The position numbers were made by a program, and so were the translations under genes. From NCBI GenBank assembly GCA_020160955.1, contig JAIUOX010000021.1, positions 1 through 52,343 on the forward strand: a DNA stretch of 52,343 nucleotides, written 5' to 3'. Every line of letters begins with the position of its first letter. The first letter of the stretch is position 1. The notes below the pieces were generated by a model. That model saw nothing but the letters and a program-made list of their open reading frames with translations, ran no database searches and was not told the DNA's origin. Below, in pieces: positions 44,397 through 52,343 of the stretch. The DNA is from Pseudomonadota bacterium (lineage in GTDB: Bacteria; Pseudomonadota; Alphaproteobacteria; Reyranellales; Reyranellaceae).

Positions 44397-45368
44397 ATGA
44401 CGATACAATCGACCAGCGATGGCAGCGCCTGGCCTCAATGCGAGGTTGAGTTCCCCAAGTACCCGCTGGAAGACCTGCCACCAATTCCTGATGGGTTCAT
44501 CGACGCGTCGCGGCGCTACGACGCCTGCCCGAGCTGCAGGAGCGATCAGTTGCAGTTGCAGGTGCATATCGATTGGGCCGTTCGGGATCGGCGCCAATCG
44601 CCGTCGGCGCCGCGGTTTGTCGTAACGCGGGTTGGGAAGAACAATGGCTTCGTCGACCTCGAGTGCGAGCACTGGGAACAAGTGGCGAACCTCGTCGACA
44701 TGTACCGAAGATACGAGATGCCGGCTGTGCGCTTCGATTGGCCGATGGTCACGAATGCATGTCCAGCCTTCCCGCTGGCGGAACTGCCCGACATGCCCTT
44801 CGGATTCGTTGACACATCGCGGCAGAGCAGTCCGGTCCCGTCGGCAACCAGCCAGTGGTTTAACCTGAGGCTATACGTAACTGCCCGAGACTCGGGGAAT
44901 CGTAGTTACTATGCCTCGCGTTTTGAACTCTTCAGCACGCTCAACCACCGCCAGTTGCTGGCTTCCGGCGAGCAATGGTCGGTCATCCGCGACGCGATCG
45001 AGGAAGTGCGCGCAACGAGTCCTCTACGGCTCGCACACCCCGTCTGGACGAGTGTGGCGGGCGCGTTCCCTGATTTCGACTTGCGTGATTTGCCCGAAAT
45101 GCCACTTGGCTTCCTCGACACGTCCAGACCCGATGAGGGTTGCCCGAGCGCAACAAACAAGCTGATGGGGCTAAAGCTTTTCGTAGATTGGCCCGAACCA
45201 CGGCAGCGGCAGGAATGGCCATGCCCGCGGTTCTCGTTGTATCGCAACGATCGCCCCGAGGGGCAACCCGCAGCTTGCAGCGATTGCTGGTCGGTTATCC
45301 TCTCAACAATCGAGGTCATTCGACTGGAGCGCTCGGGCAGGCTTGCCAGACGATTGCCTCGGCGCTGA
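44397..45368 (+). CDS. Three-repeat protein of unknown function
   Basis: I start at the ATG at 44397, with GGAAAGAG upstream. The 323-residue product is built from three tandem units of about 100 residues: 19-118, 125-220 and 224-315. Each opens F-P-x3-L-x-[DE]-L-P-x-[IM]-P-x-G-F-[IVL]-D-[AT]-S-R, continues through an L-x-[LV]-x-[VL] strand and an R-F strand, and ends in a W-x3-[IL]-type helix (HWEQVANLV, QWSVIRDAI, CWSVILSTI). Units 2 and 3 also share SAT. The unit layout suggests a repetitive beta/alpha scaffold. No signal peptide or membrane helix is visible. No family is recognised. Confidence 0.7.
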   Translation: MTIQSTSDGSAWPQCEVEFPKYPLEDLPPIPDGFIDASRRYDACPSCRSDQLQLQVHIDWAVRDRRQSPSAPRFVVTRVGKNNGFVDLECEHWEQVANLVDMYRRYEMPAVRFDWPMVTNACPAFPLAELPDMPFGFVDTSRQSSPVPSATSQWFNLRLYVTARDSGNRSYYASRFELFSTLNHRQLLASGEQWSVIRDAIEEVRATSPLRLAHPVWTSVAGAFPDFDLRDLPEMPLGFLDTSRPDEGCPSATNKLMGLKLFVDWPEPRQRQEWPCPRFSLYRNDRPEGQPAACSDCWSVILSTIEVIRLERSGRLARRLPRR

Positions 45369-45520
45369 ATGGCCAGCGCGTCGACCGCGCGGACGCTTTG
45401 CAGGCCTTCCTCAAGGCGATGGATTCGCCCTTCTGGTCGGCCACGTTGGGTCTGAGGGCCAAGTCAAGAAGCCCACGCGGGGTCACGGGGGCCTGTTCTG
45501 GCCCTCCGGCGCCGCTGTGA
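45215..45520 (+). CDS. Possible DUF982-like small protein overlapping the repeat gene
   Basis: This frame runs 101 codons from ATG 45215, over the last 154 bp of the repeat gene and beyond it. The segment SLQRLLVGYP, then ACQTIASALNGQ and ADALQAFLKAMDSPFW, resembles the DUF982 pattern (LL-x2-WP, A-x3-C-x2-AL-x-G, A-x-x-AF-x-x-A). The overlapping part belongs to the repeat protein, whose third unit is clearly conserved there, so a later start or a remnant is possible. Low confidence. Confidence 0.3.
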   Translation: MAMPAVLVVSQRSPRGATRSLQRLLVGYPLNNRGHSTGALGQACQTIASALNGQRVDRADALQAFLKAMDSPFWSATLGLRAKSRSPRGVTGACSGPPAPL

Positions 45521-46009
45521 CGGACGCGAGGCCTTACTTCATCTCGCCGGACGGAGACCCGCCCATGGCCGGCGGGATGAACTTCGTTACCCTTGGGGTT
45601 ACCCTGCAAGGCCTGCCGGTTTGCCCCCCAGGGGCCGAGATGATTCGAAGTATTGGTCGGGGCGGCCGGAGCCGAAATCCAAGGGTCGGCGCGTCTCTGT
45701 TGTTGGTCGCCGCCGGTGCATGCGGCGAGCCATACAGTGGGTTGCTCTAGCTGCTAAACTCAATCGAAGTCTCGAATGAAGCCTACTAACGACGCCCCGA
45801 GGCCTTGCGCGCCGACCTGGCCGAGGCCCAGGCCGAGGGCGACCGCGCGGCCGTGCTGTCGATCGTGCGCCGGATCCTCGCAGTAATGACACCAGGCGAA
45901 CGTCGCGCGGCCGCGGCTCGGCTCGAACTCGCACGTCAGCGCCCGTGCTGACCGAACTCGACCTCGCGCACCGACTCCGACAGGAACGCGCCAGCCTTCG
46001 TCCATCGAG
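45521..46009. other. Gene-poor stretch with gene remnants
   Basis: No confident complete gene is seen. It contains the 17-bp copy of the tRNA-Pro 3' end at 45654-45670, and a 48-codon frame (45805-45951, from TTG) reading RADLAEAQAEGDRAAVLSIV and then PGERRAAAARLELARQ. That is protein-like but has a stop just upstream and looks like the tail of a broken gene. A short GTG frame (45945-46013) overlaps its end. A direct GGGGTTACCCT-like repeat lies near 45588-45604. Confidence 0.45.
45654..45670. repeat. Direct repeat of the tRNA-Pro 3' end (candidate att site, distal copy)
   Basis: Seventeen bases, TGGTCGGGGCGGCCGGA, are identical to 46577-46593, which is the 3' end of the tRNA-Pro gene read from the other strand. 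Bases on both sides differ. It lies downstream of the tRNA 3' end, where the far att of a tRNA-integrating element is expected. No integrase is visible between the copies. Confidence 0.65.
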
Positions 46010-46318
46010 CTAACCGATAGGTTTGCGGACTTTGATCCGGTCGCTCGCGTGTATACGCAGTTCCTCCCCGTCGGTCGTTACAACGTCGAGCGCAAACAGG
46101 TACGGCTCCTCCCAAAACGGCCCGTTGTCGCCGTGAGCCTGGTCGCCTCCGTGCATCACGGGCACTGGAGTCTCGGCGATGAAAAATCGTTTAGGGCCTG
46201 GGCCGTCCTGGGCGACGTCATCCATGTCCATGACCTCGTCGCCCTTGGCGATGGTGTCAACGGTGATCGTCCGATCGCCGCCCATGTTGTAGCTCACGAA
46301 GTGCGTGAATTTGGTCAT
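46010..46318 (-). CDS. Hypothetical acidic protein
   Basis: From the ATG at 46318 the frame gives 102 residues: MTKFTHFVSYNMGGDRTITV, then an acidic segment EVMDMDDVAQDGPGP, then VMHGGDQAHGDNGP and a C-terminal ALDVVTTDGEELRIHASDRI. No membrane helix or family is recognised. It lies between the two copies of the tRNA-Pro repeat, so it may be cargo of a small integrated element. The Shine-Dalgarno is weak. Confidence 0.5.
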   Translation of the reverse strand: MTKFTHFVSYNMGGDRTITVDTIAKGDEVMDMDDVAQDGPGPKRFFIAETPVPVMHGGDQAHGDNGPFWEEPYLFALDVVTTDGEELRIHASDRIKVRKPIG

Positions 46319-46576
46319 GGCGCCACCATGCCTGCTGCCTGTCCTGAAGGCCCAGTCTGGCGAGGACAAAAAATTGACGCAACAGGACAGCTGCTGAGCA
46401 GCCGACCGGGGGGGCGGCTCGAAGTATGGGCCCGGGGCGCCAAACCGCCCCAAACCCGCAGACGTGCGGGATGGCTAAAGCGGGAGCCCGTGGGAAACGC
46501 GCCGCCGTGGGTCGCCTGGCAGGCCGCTGCCGTTCGCCTCGTTGGGGCTCAAATGCTGATCTTGAGGGGGGTAAAA

Positions 46577-46593
46577 TGGTCGGGGCGGCCGGA
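46577..46593. repeat. tRNA-Pro 3'-end att core (proximal copy)
   Basis: These 17 bases include the encoded CCA, discriminator base, the acceptor 3' strand and the first bases of the T-stem. They recur exactly at 45654-45670 in the same orientation. Confidence 0.65.
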
Positions 46594-46653
46594 TTTGAAC
46601 CGACGACCCCCAGTCCCCCAGACTGATGCGCTACCAGACTGCGCTACGCCCCG
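46577..46653 (-). tRNA. tRNA-Pro (GGG)
   Basis: Read on the minus strand from 46653, the acceptor stem CGGGGCG pairs with CGCCCCG at the end, followed by ACCA, so CCA is encoded. The D-arm GCGC...GCGC, the anticodon arm TCAGT-CTGGGGG-ACTGG (anticodon GGG) and the T-arm GTCGG-TTCAAAT-CCGGC all fold. It is 77 nt including CCA. Confidence 0.95.
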
Positions 46654-46758
46654 ACCGGTGCCGCGGGACCGCCGCGGCACAGGGGCTTTAGCGCGAATGG
46701 CAGCGTTGCCGCAAGCCGCCTTGCGGGAGCCGCCGGACCGGCCGATACAGGGGCCCTG

Positions 46759-48054
46759 ATGAAATCTGCAGTCCTCCCGCCGGCCGAACTCGGCCCGCGC
46801 GTCCTGGTCTTCTCCTCGATCGGGCATGCCCTGATGCACATGATGACGGCCTTCTACGCCGTGATCGTGCTGACCCTGGCCGTGACCTGGAAGCTGCCGC
46901 CCGAGCGCCTGCTCGAGCTCTACGCCCCGGCCTCGGTGCTTCTGGGCGTGATGTCGCTGCCGGCCGGCTGGGCCTCGGACCGCTTCGGCGCGCCGCAGAT
47001 GATGGTCGTGATGTTCCTCGGGCTCGGCCTGTCGTCGATCGCCTGCGGGCTGGTGCCGACCGGCGACACCGTGGCGCTGATGCTGGCGTTGTGCGGGATC
47101 GGCGCGTTCGGCGCCTTCTACCACGCGGTCGGCATCGGCTGGATCATCCGCACCGCGAAGGAGCAGGGCCACGCCATGGGCGTCAACGGCCTGTGGGGCT
47201 CGGCCGGGCTGGCGCTCTACGGCATCGTGCCGGGCGTGCTGATCTCGCTCGCCTCGTGGCGCGCCGCCTTCATCGTCCCGGGCATCGTCTGCCTCGCGGT
47301 CGGCGTGGTGCTGGCGGTGCAGATCCGCCAGGGCAAGGTCGGCGACCGGCCGATGCCGGTCACCGCCGGCGTGCAGCCCGGCCGGCGCGAGTTCTGGCGT
47401 GTCTTCTCGGTGCTGTCGGTCACCATGGCGCTGGAAGGCATCATCTGGTCGGCCGTGATGTTCGGCGCCGCGCTGGTGTTCGAGACAAGGCTGGCCGGCG
47501 ACATCGCGCGCCTGCGCGACGGGCTGGCGTCGTGGGGCCTCGTCACCGAGACCGTGCTGTGGGTCGGCGTCGCGACCTCGATGATCTACGTCGTGTCGGG
47601 CATCGCCCAGTACCTGATGGGCCGGCGCATCATCGACCGCTACCCGCTCAAGGCGACCTACGTCACCGCCTCGGCGCTGCAGGTGCTGGCGATGGTCGCG
47701 CTGGCGATGGGCAACGGCTACGTCGCGCTGGTCGGCGCGATCTTCTCGGCGGTGCTGAGCGCCGCGTCGGGCCCGATCGAGAACATCCTGATCGCCCGCT
47801 ACACGCCCAGCCGCTACCACGGCCTCGGCTTCGGCGCGAAGTTCGTGGTCGCGCTGGGCGCCAGCCCGGTCGCCATCCTGCTGATCGCGTGGATCCGCGA
47901 GGCGACCGGCAGCCTCGAACTGCTGTTCCTGATCCTGGCCGGCGTCGCCGCGGCGATCACCGCCGTGGCGCTGCTGCTGCCGTCGGGCGAGCGCGGGACC
48001 GACGAGGCGCCCAAGGCCGCGCCGGCCGCGATCCAGCCGGCGCCCGCCGAGTAG
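46759..48054 (+). CDS. MFS transporter
   Basis: The 431-residue protein has 12 predicted helices. SLPAGWASDRFGAPQMMVVM (about 72-91) is a motif A variant, and YHAVGIGWIIRTAKEQGHAMGVNG in helix 4-5 resembles the fosmidomycin-resistance-type subfamily. The C-terminus is Ala/Pro-rich and probably disordered. The substrate is unknown. It is transcribed toward a convergent GST gene. Confidence 0.87.
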   Translation: MKSAVLPPAELGPRVLVFSSIGHALMHMMTAFYAVIVLTLAVTWKLPPERLLELYAPASVLLGVMSLPAGWASDRFGAPQMMVVMFLGLGLSSIACGLVPTGDTVALMLALCGIGAFGAFYHAVGIGWIIRTAKEQGHAMGVNGLWGSAGLALYGIVPGVLISLASWRAAFIVPGIVCLAVGVVLAVQIRQGKVGDRPMPVTAGVQPGRREFWRVFSVLSVTMALEGIIWSAVMFGAALVFETRLAGDIARLRDGLASWGLVTETVLWVGVATSMIYVVSGIAQYLMGRRIIDRYPLKATYVTASALQVLAMVALAMGNGYVALVGAIFSAVLSAASGPIENILIARYTPSRYHGLGFGAKFVVALGASPVAILLIAWIREATGSLELLFLILAGVAAAITAVALLLPSGERGTDEAPKAAPAAIQPAPAE

Positions 48055-48061
48055 CGTCGCC

Positions 48062-48664
48062 TTACTTGCGGGCGGCCTTGTAGGCCGGCCGGTCGAGGCA
48101 GCGCTGCAGCCAGGCGGCAACGTTGGGGAAGGGACCGAAGTCGAACTTGATCGGCTTGGCCCAGCTGCAGATCGAGGCGAGGTTGAGGTCGGCGACGGTG
48201 AAGCTGTCGCCGAGCAGGTACTCGCGGTTCTTGAGCGCCCCGTCGAGCACGGCGAACGGCTTGGGCAGCGCGTTCTGCGCTTCGGTGACCGCCTCGGGCT
48301 TGCGCTTGTCGGGCGGGGTCATGAACTGGTCGATCAGGATCGTCAGCAGCGGCTTCTCGACCTCGGTCATGCCCCAGAAGCTCCACTGGTAGCACAGCGC
48401 CTGGTCCTCGAGGGACACCGGGAACAGGCCGTTCTTGCCGTACTTGGCGGCGAGGTAGAGGTTGATCGCCATCGACTCGAACAGCTTGAACTCGCCGTCG
48501 ACCATCGCCGGGATCTTGCCGTTCGGATTGACCTTGAGGTACTCGGCCCCCTTGAGGTCCTTCATCTCGATGGGGACGTGCTCGTAGGGGATGCCAAGCT
48601 CGCGCACGATCCACAACGCCCGCATCGCCCGGGTCGCTGTCGGTCCATAGATCTTGACGGTCAC
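48062..48664 (-). CDS. Glutathione S-transferase
   Basis: The GTG at 48664, with GAGGAGAG upstream, starts a 200-residue protein. KIYGPTATRAMRALWIVREL (Ser/Thr/Tyr-type start), NPNGKIPAMVDGEFKLFESMAINLYLA (cis-Pro and Glu-Ser) and LGDSFTVADLNLASI (N-capping box) are GST hallmarks. The active-site region has Y-G-P-T rather than S-x-x-C. It follows the Rieske oxygenase gene by 44 bp on the same strand and could process an oxidation product. Confidence 0.92.
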   Translation of the reverse strand: MTVKIYGPTATRAMRALWIVRELGIPYEHVPIEMKDLKGAEYLKVNPNGKIPAMVDGEFKLFESMAINLYLAAKYGKNGLFPVSLEDQALCYQWSFWGMTEVEKPLLTILIDQFMTPPDKRKPEAVTEAQNALPKPFAVLDGALKNREYLLGDSFTVADLNLASICSWAKPIKFDFGPFPNVAAWLQRCLDRPAYKAARK

Positions 48665-48708
48665 GTCGGTCTCTCCTCGGGGGTCTCCGGTCGGCGGCGA
48701 CGATACGC

Positions 48709-50043
48709 TCAGTCGCCCAGCCCGTACAGGCCGCCGACGTAGCCGTGCGGATGGCCGAAGCGTTCGGTCATCGCCTCGCCCAGCGTCCGGTCGGGCGCCG
48801 TCACCCAGCCGCCCGAGCGCACCGCGTAGCGCGCCGCCGCCGCCGTGGCCTTCGGGCTCTCGCCTTGCGCCAGCGACCGCGCCGCGCCCATCAGCAGCTT
48901 GCGGAACTCGACGATGCCGACGTCGGTCGGCCCGAGATGTTCCTTGGTGCGATCCTGGATCGGCCCCTGGCTGTCCTGGATCGCGGCGTCCTGCTCGCTG
49001 ACGCCGACGATGCCGGTGTAGCTGGCGTTCTTCTGCGCCGTGCGATCGATCAGGTAGTCGTTGCGCAGGTTGCGCAGCGGCATGTAGCTGGCGTCGCTCT
49101 CGGCATGGACGTTGAAGCCGCCGGCGAAGCGGGTGCGCTCGGCATTGGTGAACGGCCGGTCGGGCTGCCAGCTGTAAGTGAATATCCAGCAGGTCGTGTC
49201 GTCGACCGGCACCCAGCATTGGCCGTAGTAGGTCTCGCCGGGGAAGGCGGTCGGCGTGTAGGCGTGGTTGGGCATCAGGAACTGCGCGATGCGCCAGTAG
49301 AGGTCCGGCCCGTCGGTCCGCCGCGCGCCGCCGATCACCAGGCCGGCATCGTGGCCCAGTACCTCGAAGCGCGGGCGCGGGTCGTTCTGCACCCAGCGGA
49401 TGCGGTCGTTGGGCGTGTTCTGGTCGGCGATCGCCGCCTTCGCCATCGCCGCGCGCGCCGCCTCGGGATCCTTGGTCAGCACCATGTGCAGGAACGAGAA
49501 GTGCGAGGTGTCGATCGCGCCCTCGAGGCTCTGCACCCAGTTGCAGTCCTGCCACTTCTTGGTGACGAAGCGGCTGCCGGCCGGCAGCAGGCCCATCTCG
49601 AGCTGCGGCAGCTCCGGCATGGTCTCGCGCGGACCCATGTAGACCCAGACGATGTCCGACCACTCGCGGGTCGGGTAGGCCTTGAGCTTGATGGTGTCCT
49701 TGTAGCCCGACTCGGGCGGCGAGGTCGGCAGGTCGACGCAGTTGCCGTCCACGTCGAACTTCCAGCCGTGGTAGACGCAGCGCAGGCCGCAATCCTCGTT
49801 GCGGCCGTAGTACAGCTCGGCGCCGCGGTGCGGGCAGCGCGGCTCAACGATGCCGATGCGGCCGTTGCTGTCGCGGAAGGCCAGCAGGTCCTCGCCGAGG
49901 ATCTTGATCCGCTTGGGCGGCCCCTCGCGCTCCGGCAGTTCCTCGCAGAGCAGCGCCGGCATCCAGAACCGCCGCAGCAGGTCGCCCATCGGCGTGCCGG
50001 GGCCGCTGCGGGTCAGGAACTCGTTGTCGGCCTGGCTCATCAT
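48709..50043 (-). CDS. Rieske non-heme iron oxygenase, alpha subunit
   Basis: The ATG at 50043 overlaps the stop of the sulfhydrylase gene. The 444-residue protein has the Rieske cluster C70-P-H72 and C89-V-Y-H92-G-W (CPHRG...CVYHGW), and the mononuclear iron site with His181 and His186 in DTSHFSFLH, with the acidic ligand expected further on. This is the phthalate/phenoxybenzoate-type aromatic-ring oxygenase. No reductase or ferredoxin is adjacent. The substrate is unknown. Confidence 0.94.
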   Translation of the reverse strand: MMSQADNEFLTRSGPGTPMGDLLRRFWMPALLCEELPEREGPPKRIKILGEDLLAFRDSNGRIGIVEPRCPHRGAELYYGRNEDCGLRCVYHGWKFDVDGNCVDLPTSPPESGYKDTIKLKAYPTREWSDIVWVYMGPRETMPELPQLEMGLLPAGSRFVTKKWQDCNWVQSLEGAIDTSHFSFLHMVLTKDPEAARAAMAKAAIADQNTPNDRIRWVQNDPRPRFEVLGHDAGLVIGGARRTDGPDLYWRIAQFLMPNHAYTPTAFPGETYYGQCWVPVDDTTCWIFTYSWQPDRPFTNAERTRFAGGFNVHAESDASYMPLRNLRNDYLIDRTAQKNASYTGIVGVSEQDAAIQDSQGPIQDRTKEHLGPTDVGIVEFRKLLMGAARSLAQGESPKATAAAARYAVRSGGWVTAPDRTLGEAMTERFGHPHGYVGGLYGLGD

Positions 50044-51332
50044 GGTGCGGTAGCCCTCTCCAGCGCCTGGGCGAGGTCGGCGATGATGTCGTCGACCGTC
50101 TCGATCCCGATCGACAGGCGCAGCACGTCGGGACCGGCGCCGGCGGCGACGCGCTGCTCCTCGGAGAGCTGGCGATGCGTCGTCGAGGCGGGATGGATGA
50201 TCAGGCTCTTGGCGTCGCCGATGTTGGCGAGATGCGAGAACAACTCGACGCTGTCGACCACCTTCACGCCGACATCGTAACCGCCCCGGACGCCGAAGGT
50301 GAAGACCGATCCGGCGCCGCGCGGCAGGTATTTGGCGGCCAGGGCGTGGTACTTGTTGGACGGCAGGCCGGCGTAGTTGACCCAGGCCACGGCGGGATGC
50401 GTCTCGAGGAATTGCGCCACCTTCAGCGCGTTGGCGCAGTGGCGCTCCATGCGCAGGCCGAGCGTCTCCATGCCGAGCATGGTCAGCCACGCGTTGAACG
50501 GCGCCTGGGTCGGGCCGAGATCGCGCAGGCCCACGGCGTGACCGTGGAAGGTGTAGGCCATGTCGCCGAACGTCTCGTGGAAGTTGAGACCGTGGTAGGC
50601 CGGCTCCGGGCCGGCGAGGCTCGGGAACTTCGCCGCCTTCGACCAGTCGAACTTGCCGGAGTCCACGACGGCACCGCCCATCGCGGTGCCGGTGCCGCTC
50701 AGGAACTTGGTGGTCGAGTGGACGACCAGCGTCGCGCCGTGGTCGATCGGCCGGCACAGCCACGGCGTCGCCATGGTGTTGTCGACCAGCAGCGGCACGC
50801 CCGCGTCCTCGGCGATGCGGGCGATCGCCTCGATGTCGCTGACCACGCCGCCGGGATTGGCGAGGCTCTCGATGAAGAAGGCGCGGGTGTTGGGGGTGAC
50901 GGCGCGGCGGAAGTTCTCCGGCTCGTCGGCGTCGACGATCCGTGCCGACCAGCCGAACTTCGGGTAGGTGTTCTTCATCTGCTGCAGCGAGCCGCCGTAG
51001 AGCCGCGACGAGGCGACGATCTCGGCGCCCGGCGACATCAGCGGGAACAGGGCCAGCAGCTGCGCGGCGTGACCGGAACTGGTGACGGTGCAGCCGCGAC
51101 CGCCCTCCAGCGTCGCCAGCCGGGTTTCCAGCGCGGCGTTGGTCGGGTTGGTCAGCCGGGAATAGATGAAGCCAACGGTCTGCAGGTTGAACAGCGCCGC
51201 GGCGTGGTCGGCGTCGTCGAAGACGTAGGCGGTGGTCTGGTAGATCGGCAGGGCCCGCGCGCCCGTCGTCGGGTCGGGCGCGGCGCCGGCATGCACCGAC
51301 AGGGTTTCGAAGCCGTAGGTCTTGTCGCTCAC
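50040..51332 (-). CDS. O-acetylhomoserine/O-acetylserine sulfhydrylase (MetY-like, Cys/Met metabolism PLP enzyme)
   Basis: The GTG at 51332 gives a 430-residue PLP enzyme. Marks are FIYSRLTNPTN (55-65), GHAAQLLAL, LVDNTMATPWLCRP and the PLP lysine Lys209 in VVHSTTKFLSGTGT. Length and the insertion after the lysine match MetY/Cys3-type O-acetylhomoserine sulfhydrylases, making homocysteine from sulfide. Oddly, it overlaps the Rieske gene (ATGA), a combination I do not associate with any described pathway. Confidence 0.93.
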   Translation of the reverse strand: MSDKTYGFETLSVHAGAAPDPTTGARALPIYQTTAYVFDDADHAAALFNLQTVGFIYSRLTNPTNAALETRLATLEGGRGCTVTSSGHAAQLLALFPLMSPGAEIVASSRLYGGSLQQMKNTYPKFGWSARIVDADEPENFRRAVTPNTRAFFIESLANPGGVVSDIEAIARIAEDAGVPLLVDNTMATPWLCRPIDHGATLVVHSTTKFLSGTGTAMGGAVVDSGKFDWSKAAKFPSLAGPEPAYHGLNFHETFGDMAYTFHGHAVGLRDLGPTQAPFNAWLTMLGMETLGLRMERHCANALKVAQFLETHPAVAWVNYAGLPSNKYHALAAKYLPRGAGSVFTFGVRGGYDVGVKVVDSVELFSHLANIGDAKSLIIHPASTTHRQLSEEQRVAAGAGPDVLRLSIGIETVDDIIADLAQALERATAP

Positions 51333-51384
51333 CGAGTTGCTCCCGCGTCAGGTGGCCCATTCGGACCACAGGCGGGCAGGAGCG

Positions 51385-52071
51385 TCAAACGCCGTGATCC
51401 TCGCTGGCCTGCAGCTTGCCGATGTCGATGATGCGGAGCTGGCGCCGCCGCACCTCGACGATGCCGGCGGCCTCGAGGCGATTGAACTCGCGCGTCACCG
51501 CCTCGCGGTGCGAGCCGATGCGGGCGGCGATCTCGTAATGGGTCGGTGCCGGCCGGATGACGATGCCGTTGCGGAACTCGGTGCCGTCCTTGGACAGGCG
51601 CAGCAGCTCGCGGCGGATGCGCTCGCGCACCGCCAGCGCGCTGACCTCGAACACGCGCTCCGACAGTTGCCGGATCTTGCCGACCAGGTGCTGCGCCAGC
51701 CGCACCGCCAGCTTGCCGTTGCCCTCGAGCACCTGCAGGAAGCGGTCGCGGGTCATGCGCGCCAGCTTGCAGTCGGTCACCGCGATGACACTCGAGGAGC
51801 GCGGCCGCCCGTCGATCGCCGAGAACTCGCCGATCATCTCGCCGGCGTGGAACTCGTTGAAGATCACCTCGCGTCCGGCTTCGGTGTAGCTGGTGGCGCG
51901 CACGGTGCCGTCGAGGATGAAGAACAGGTCGGTCGTCTGTTCCTGCTCGCCCAGGATCTGCGCCTGCTTCTCGAAGGTGCGCACGGTGCACGACGCCGCG
52001 ACCGTCGCGAGGTCGGCGTCGGACAGGCCGGCGAACAGGGTGATGCCGCGGAGGGAAGCAGGATCGCTCAT
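51385..52071 (-). CDS. Crp/Fnr-family transcriptional regulator
   Basis: I choose the ATG at 52071 (MSDPASLRGITLF), though an in-frame ATG further upstream is possible. The 228-residue protein has a cyclic nucleotide-binding-like domain (about 10-130: FAGLSDADLATVAAS, FFILDGTVRATSY, GEMIGEFSAIDGRPRSSSVIA) and a winged-helix domain with THYEIAARIGSHREAVTREFNRLEAAGIV. It lacks the Cys set of oxygen-sensing FNR. The gene is divergent from a downstream partial gene across 154 bp. Confidence 0.92.
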   Translation of the reverse strand: MSDPASLRGITLFAGLSDADLATVAASCTVRTFEKQAQILGEQEQTTDLFFILDGTVRATSYTEAGREVIFNEFHAGEMIGEFSAIDGRPRSSSVIAVTDCKLARMTRDRFLQVLEGNGKLAVRLAQHLVGKIRQLSERVFEVSALAVRERIRRELLRLSKDGTEFRNGIVIRPAPTHYEIAARIGSHREAVTREFNRLEAAGIVEVRRRQLRIIDIGKLQASEDHGV

Positions 52072-52225
52072 GGACGTATTTCCAAGCACATACCGTGCAA
52101 ACTTCATCGTCCGCCGGAAGATGTCAACCGGCCCGGCCGCCTCTCGCGCGAACGTGCGTTTTGTCACCGAAACGTCGCAGCTTCTTCAGCGACACTGACT
52201 GTTCTGCCGTTCAGCAAGGGGTCGC

Positions 52226-52343
52226 GTGGTGCCGGGTGAAGCGAGAGGACGAGTCGACCGGATTCTCGAGAACTACCTGCTGGCGCTGGCCGGGGTCGAC
52301 CAGTGCGACGCCAGCGCCTTCGACGACCTGAAGACCCGCCTGG
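52226..52343 (+). CDS. Partial gene at window end, hypothetical
   Basis: GTGGTG at 52226-52231 with AAGGGG upstream opens a frame that runs to the window edge (PGEARGRVDRILENYLLALA then GVDQCDASAFDDLKTRL). It looks like the start of a helical cytosolic protein. No family can be assigned from 39 codons. Confidence 0.5.
   Translation, partial: MVPGEARGRVDRILENYLLALAGVDQCDASAFDDLKTRL

Overview
The window is GC-rich, densely packed DNA whose gene order points to an alphaproteobacterium. The diagnostic blocks are rpiB-glyA-nrdR-ribD-ribE-ribBA-ribH-nusB-thiL, a K+-independent H+-PPase, bamE | cytochrome bc1 chaperone-yceD-rpmF-plsX-fabH-ihfA-merR, and livHMGF with a small membrane protein. The genus cannot be fixed from the sequence; a soil Rhodospirillales/Reyranella-like or Hyphomicrobiales organism is my guess.

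Layout. 1-7502 (+): a catabolic cluster with an enolase-superfamily enzyme, a short-chain epimerase-like protein, a double GNAT, a DapA-family aldolase, an amidase, a membrane protein, an amidohydrolase and a TTT-type binding protein. 7569-11017 (-): a four-gene operon of a TrxB-like flavoprotein, a UGSC-motif selenoprotein and two paralogous cysteine-containing proteins. 11058-12631 (+): a PadR regulator with two membrane proteins. 12634-18190 (+): a branched-chain amino acid ABC transporter behind a sigma-54 promoter. 18297-19993: a DUF1254-type protein. 20122-27132: the rpiB to thiL housekeeping block. 27209-30764: an MFS protein and hppA. 30814-35904: envelope, respiration and fatty-acid genes. 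36095-41943: an unknown small gene, then an iron-type ABC transporter with an MFS protein (-). 41997-43226: a divergent MarR/GST pair. 43231-46593: an accessory stretch of small membrane genes, a triple-repeat protein and unknown ORFs, ending at tRNA-Pro(GGG), whose 3' end is duplicated 0.9 kb away as a likely att site. 46759-52343: MFS, GST, a MetY/Rieske oxygenase pair, a Crp/Fnr regulator and the start of a further gene.

The main discovery is at 9594-10112 (-). The gene is interrupted by one in-frame TGA. Reading through it gives U-G-S-C at residues 94-97 and a further 75 sense codons, and the frame ends in an ATGA overlap with the next gene. A hairpin fitting the bacterial SECIS pattern starts 12 nt after the TGA, with its loop 18-19 nt after it. 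An ordinary gene caller would truncate this gene at residue 93. It lies directly downstream of a thioredoxin-reductase-like flavoprotein that keeps the CATC redox pair but has a degraded NADPH-binding motif, and directly upstream of two paralogs with CGSNC/AGTNC motifs. Together these look like a little-described selenol/thiol redox system.
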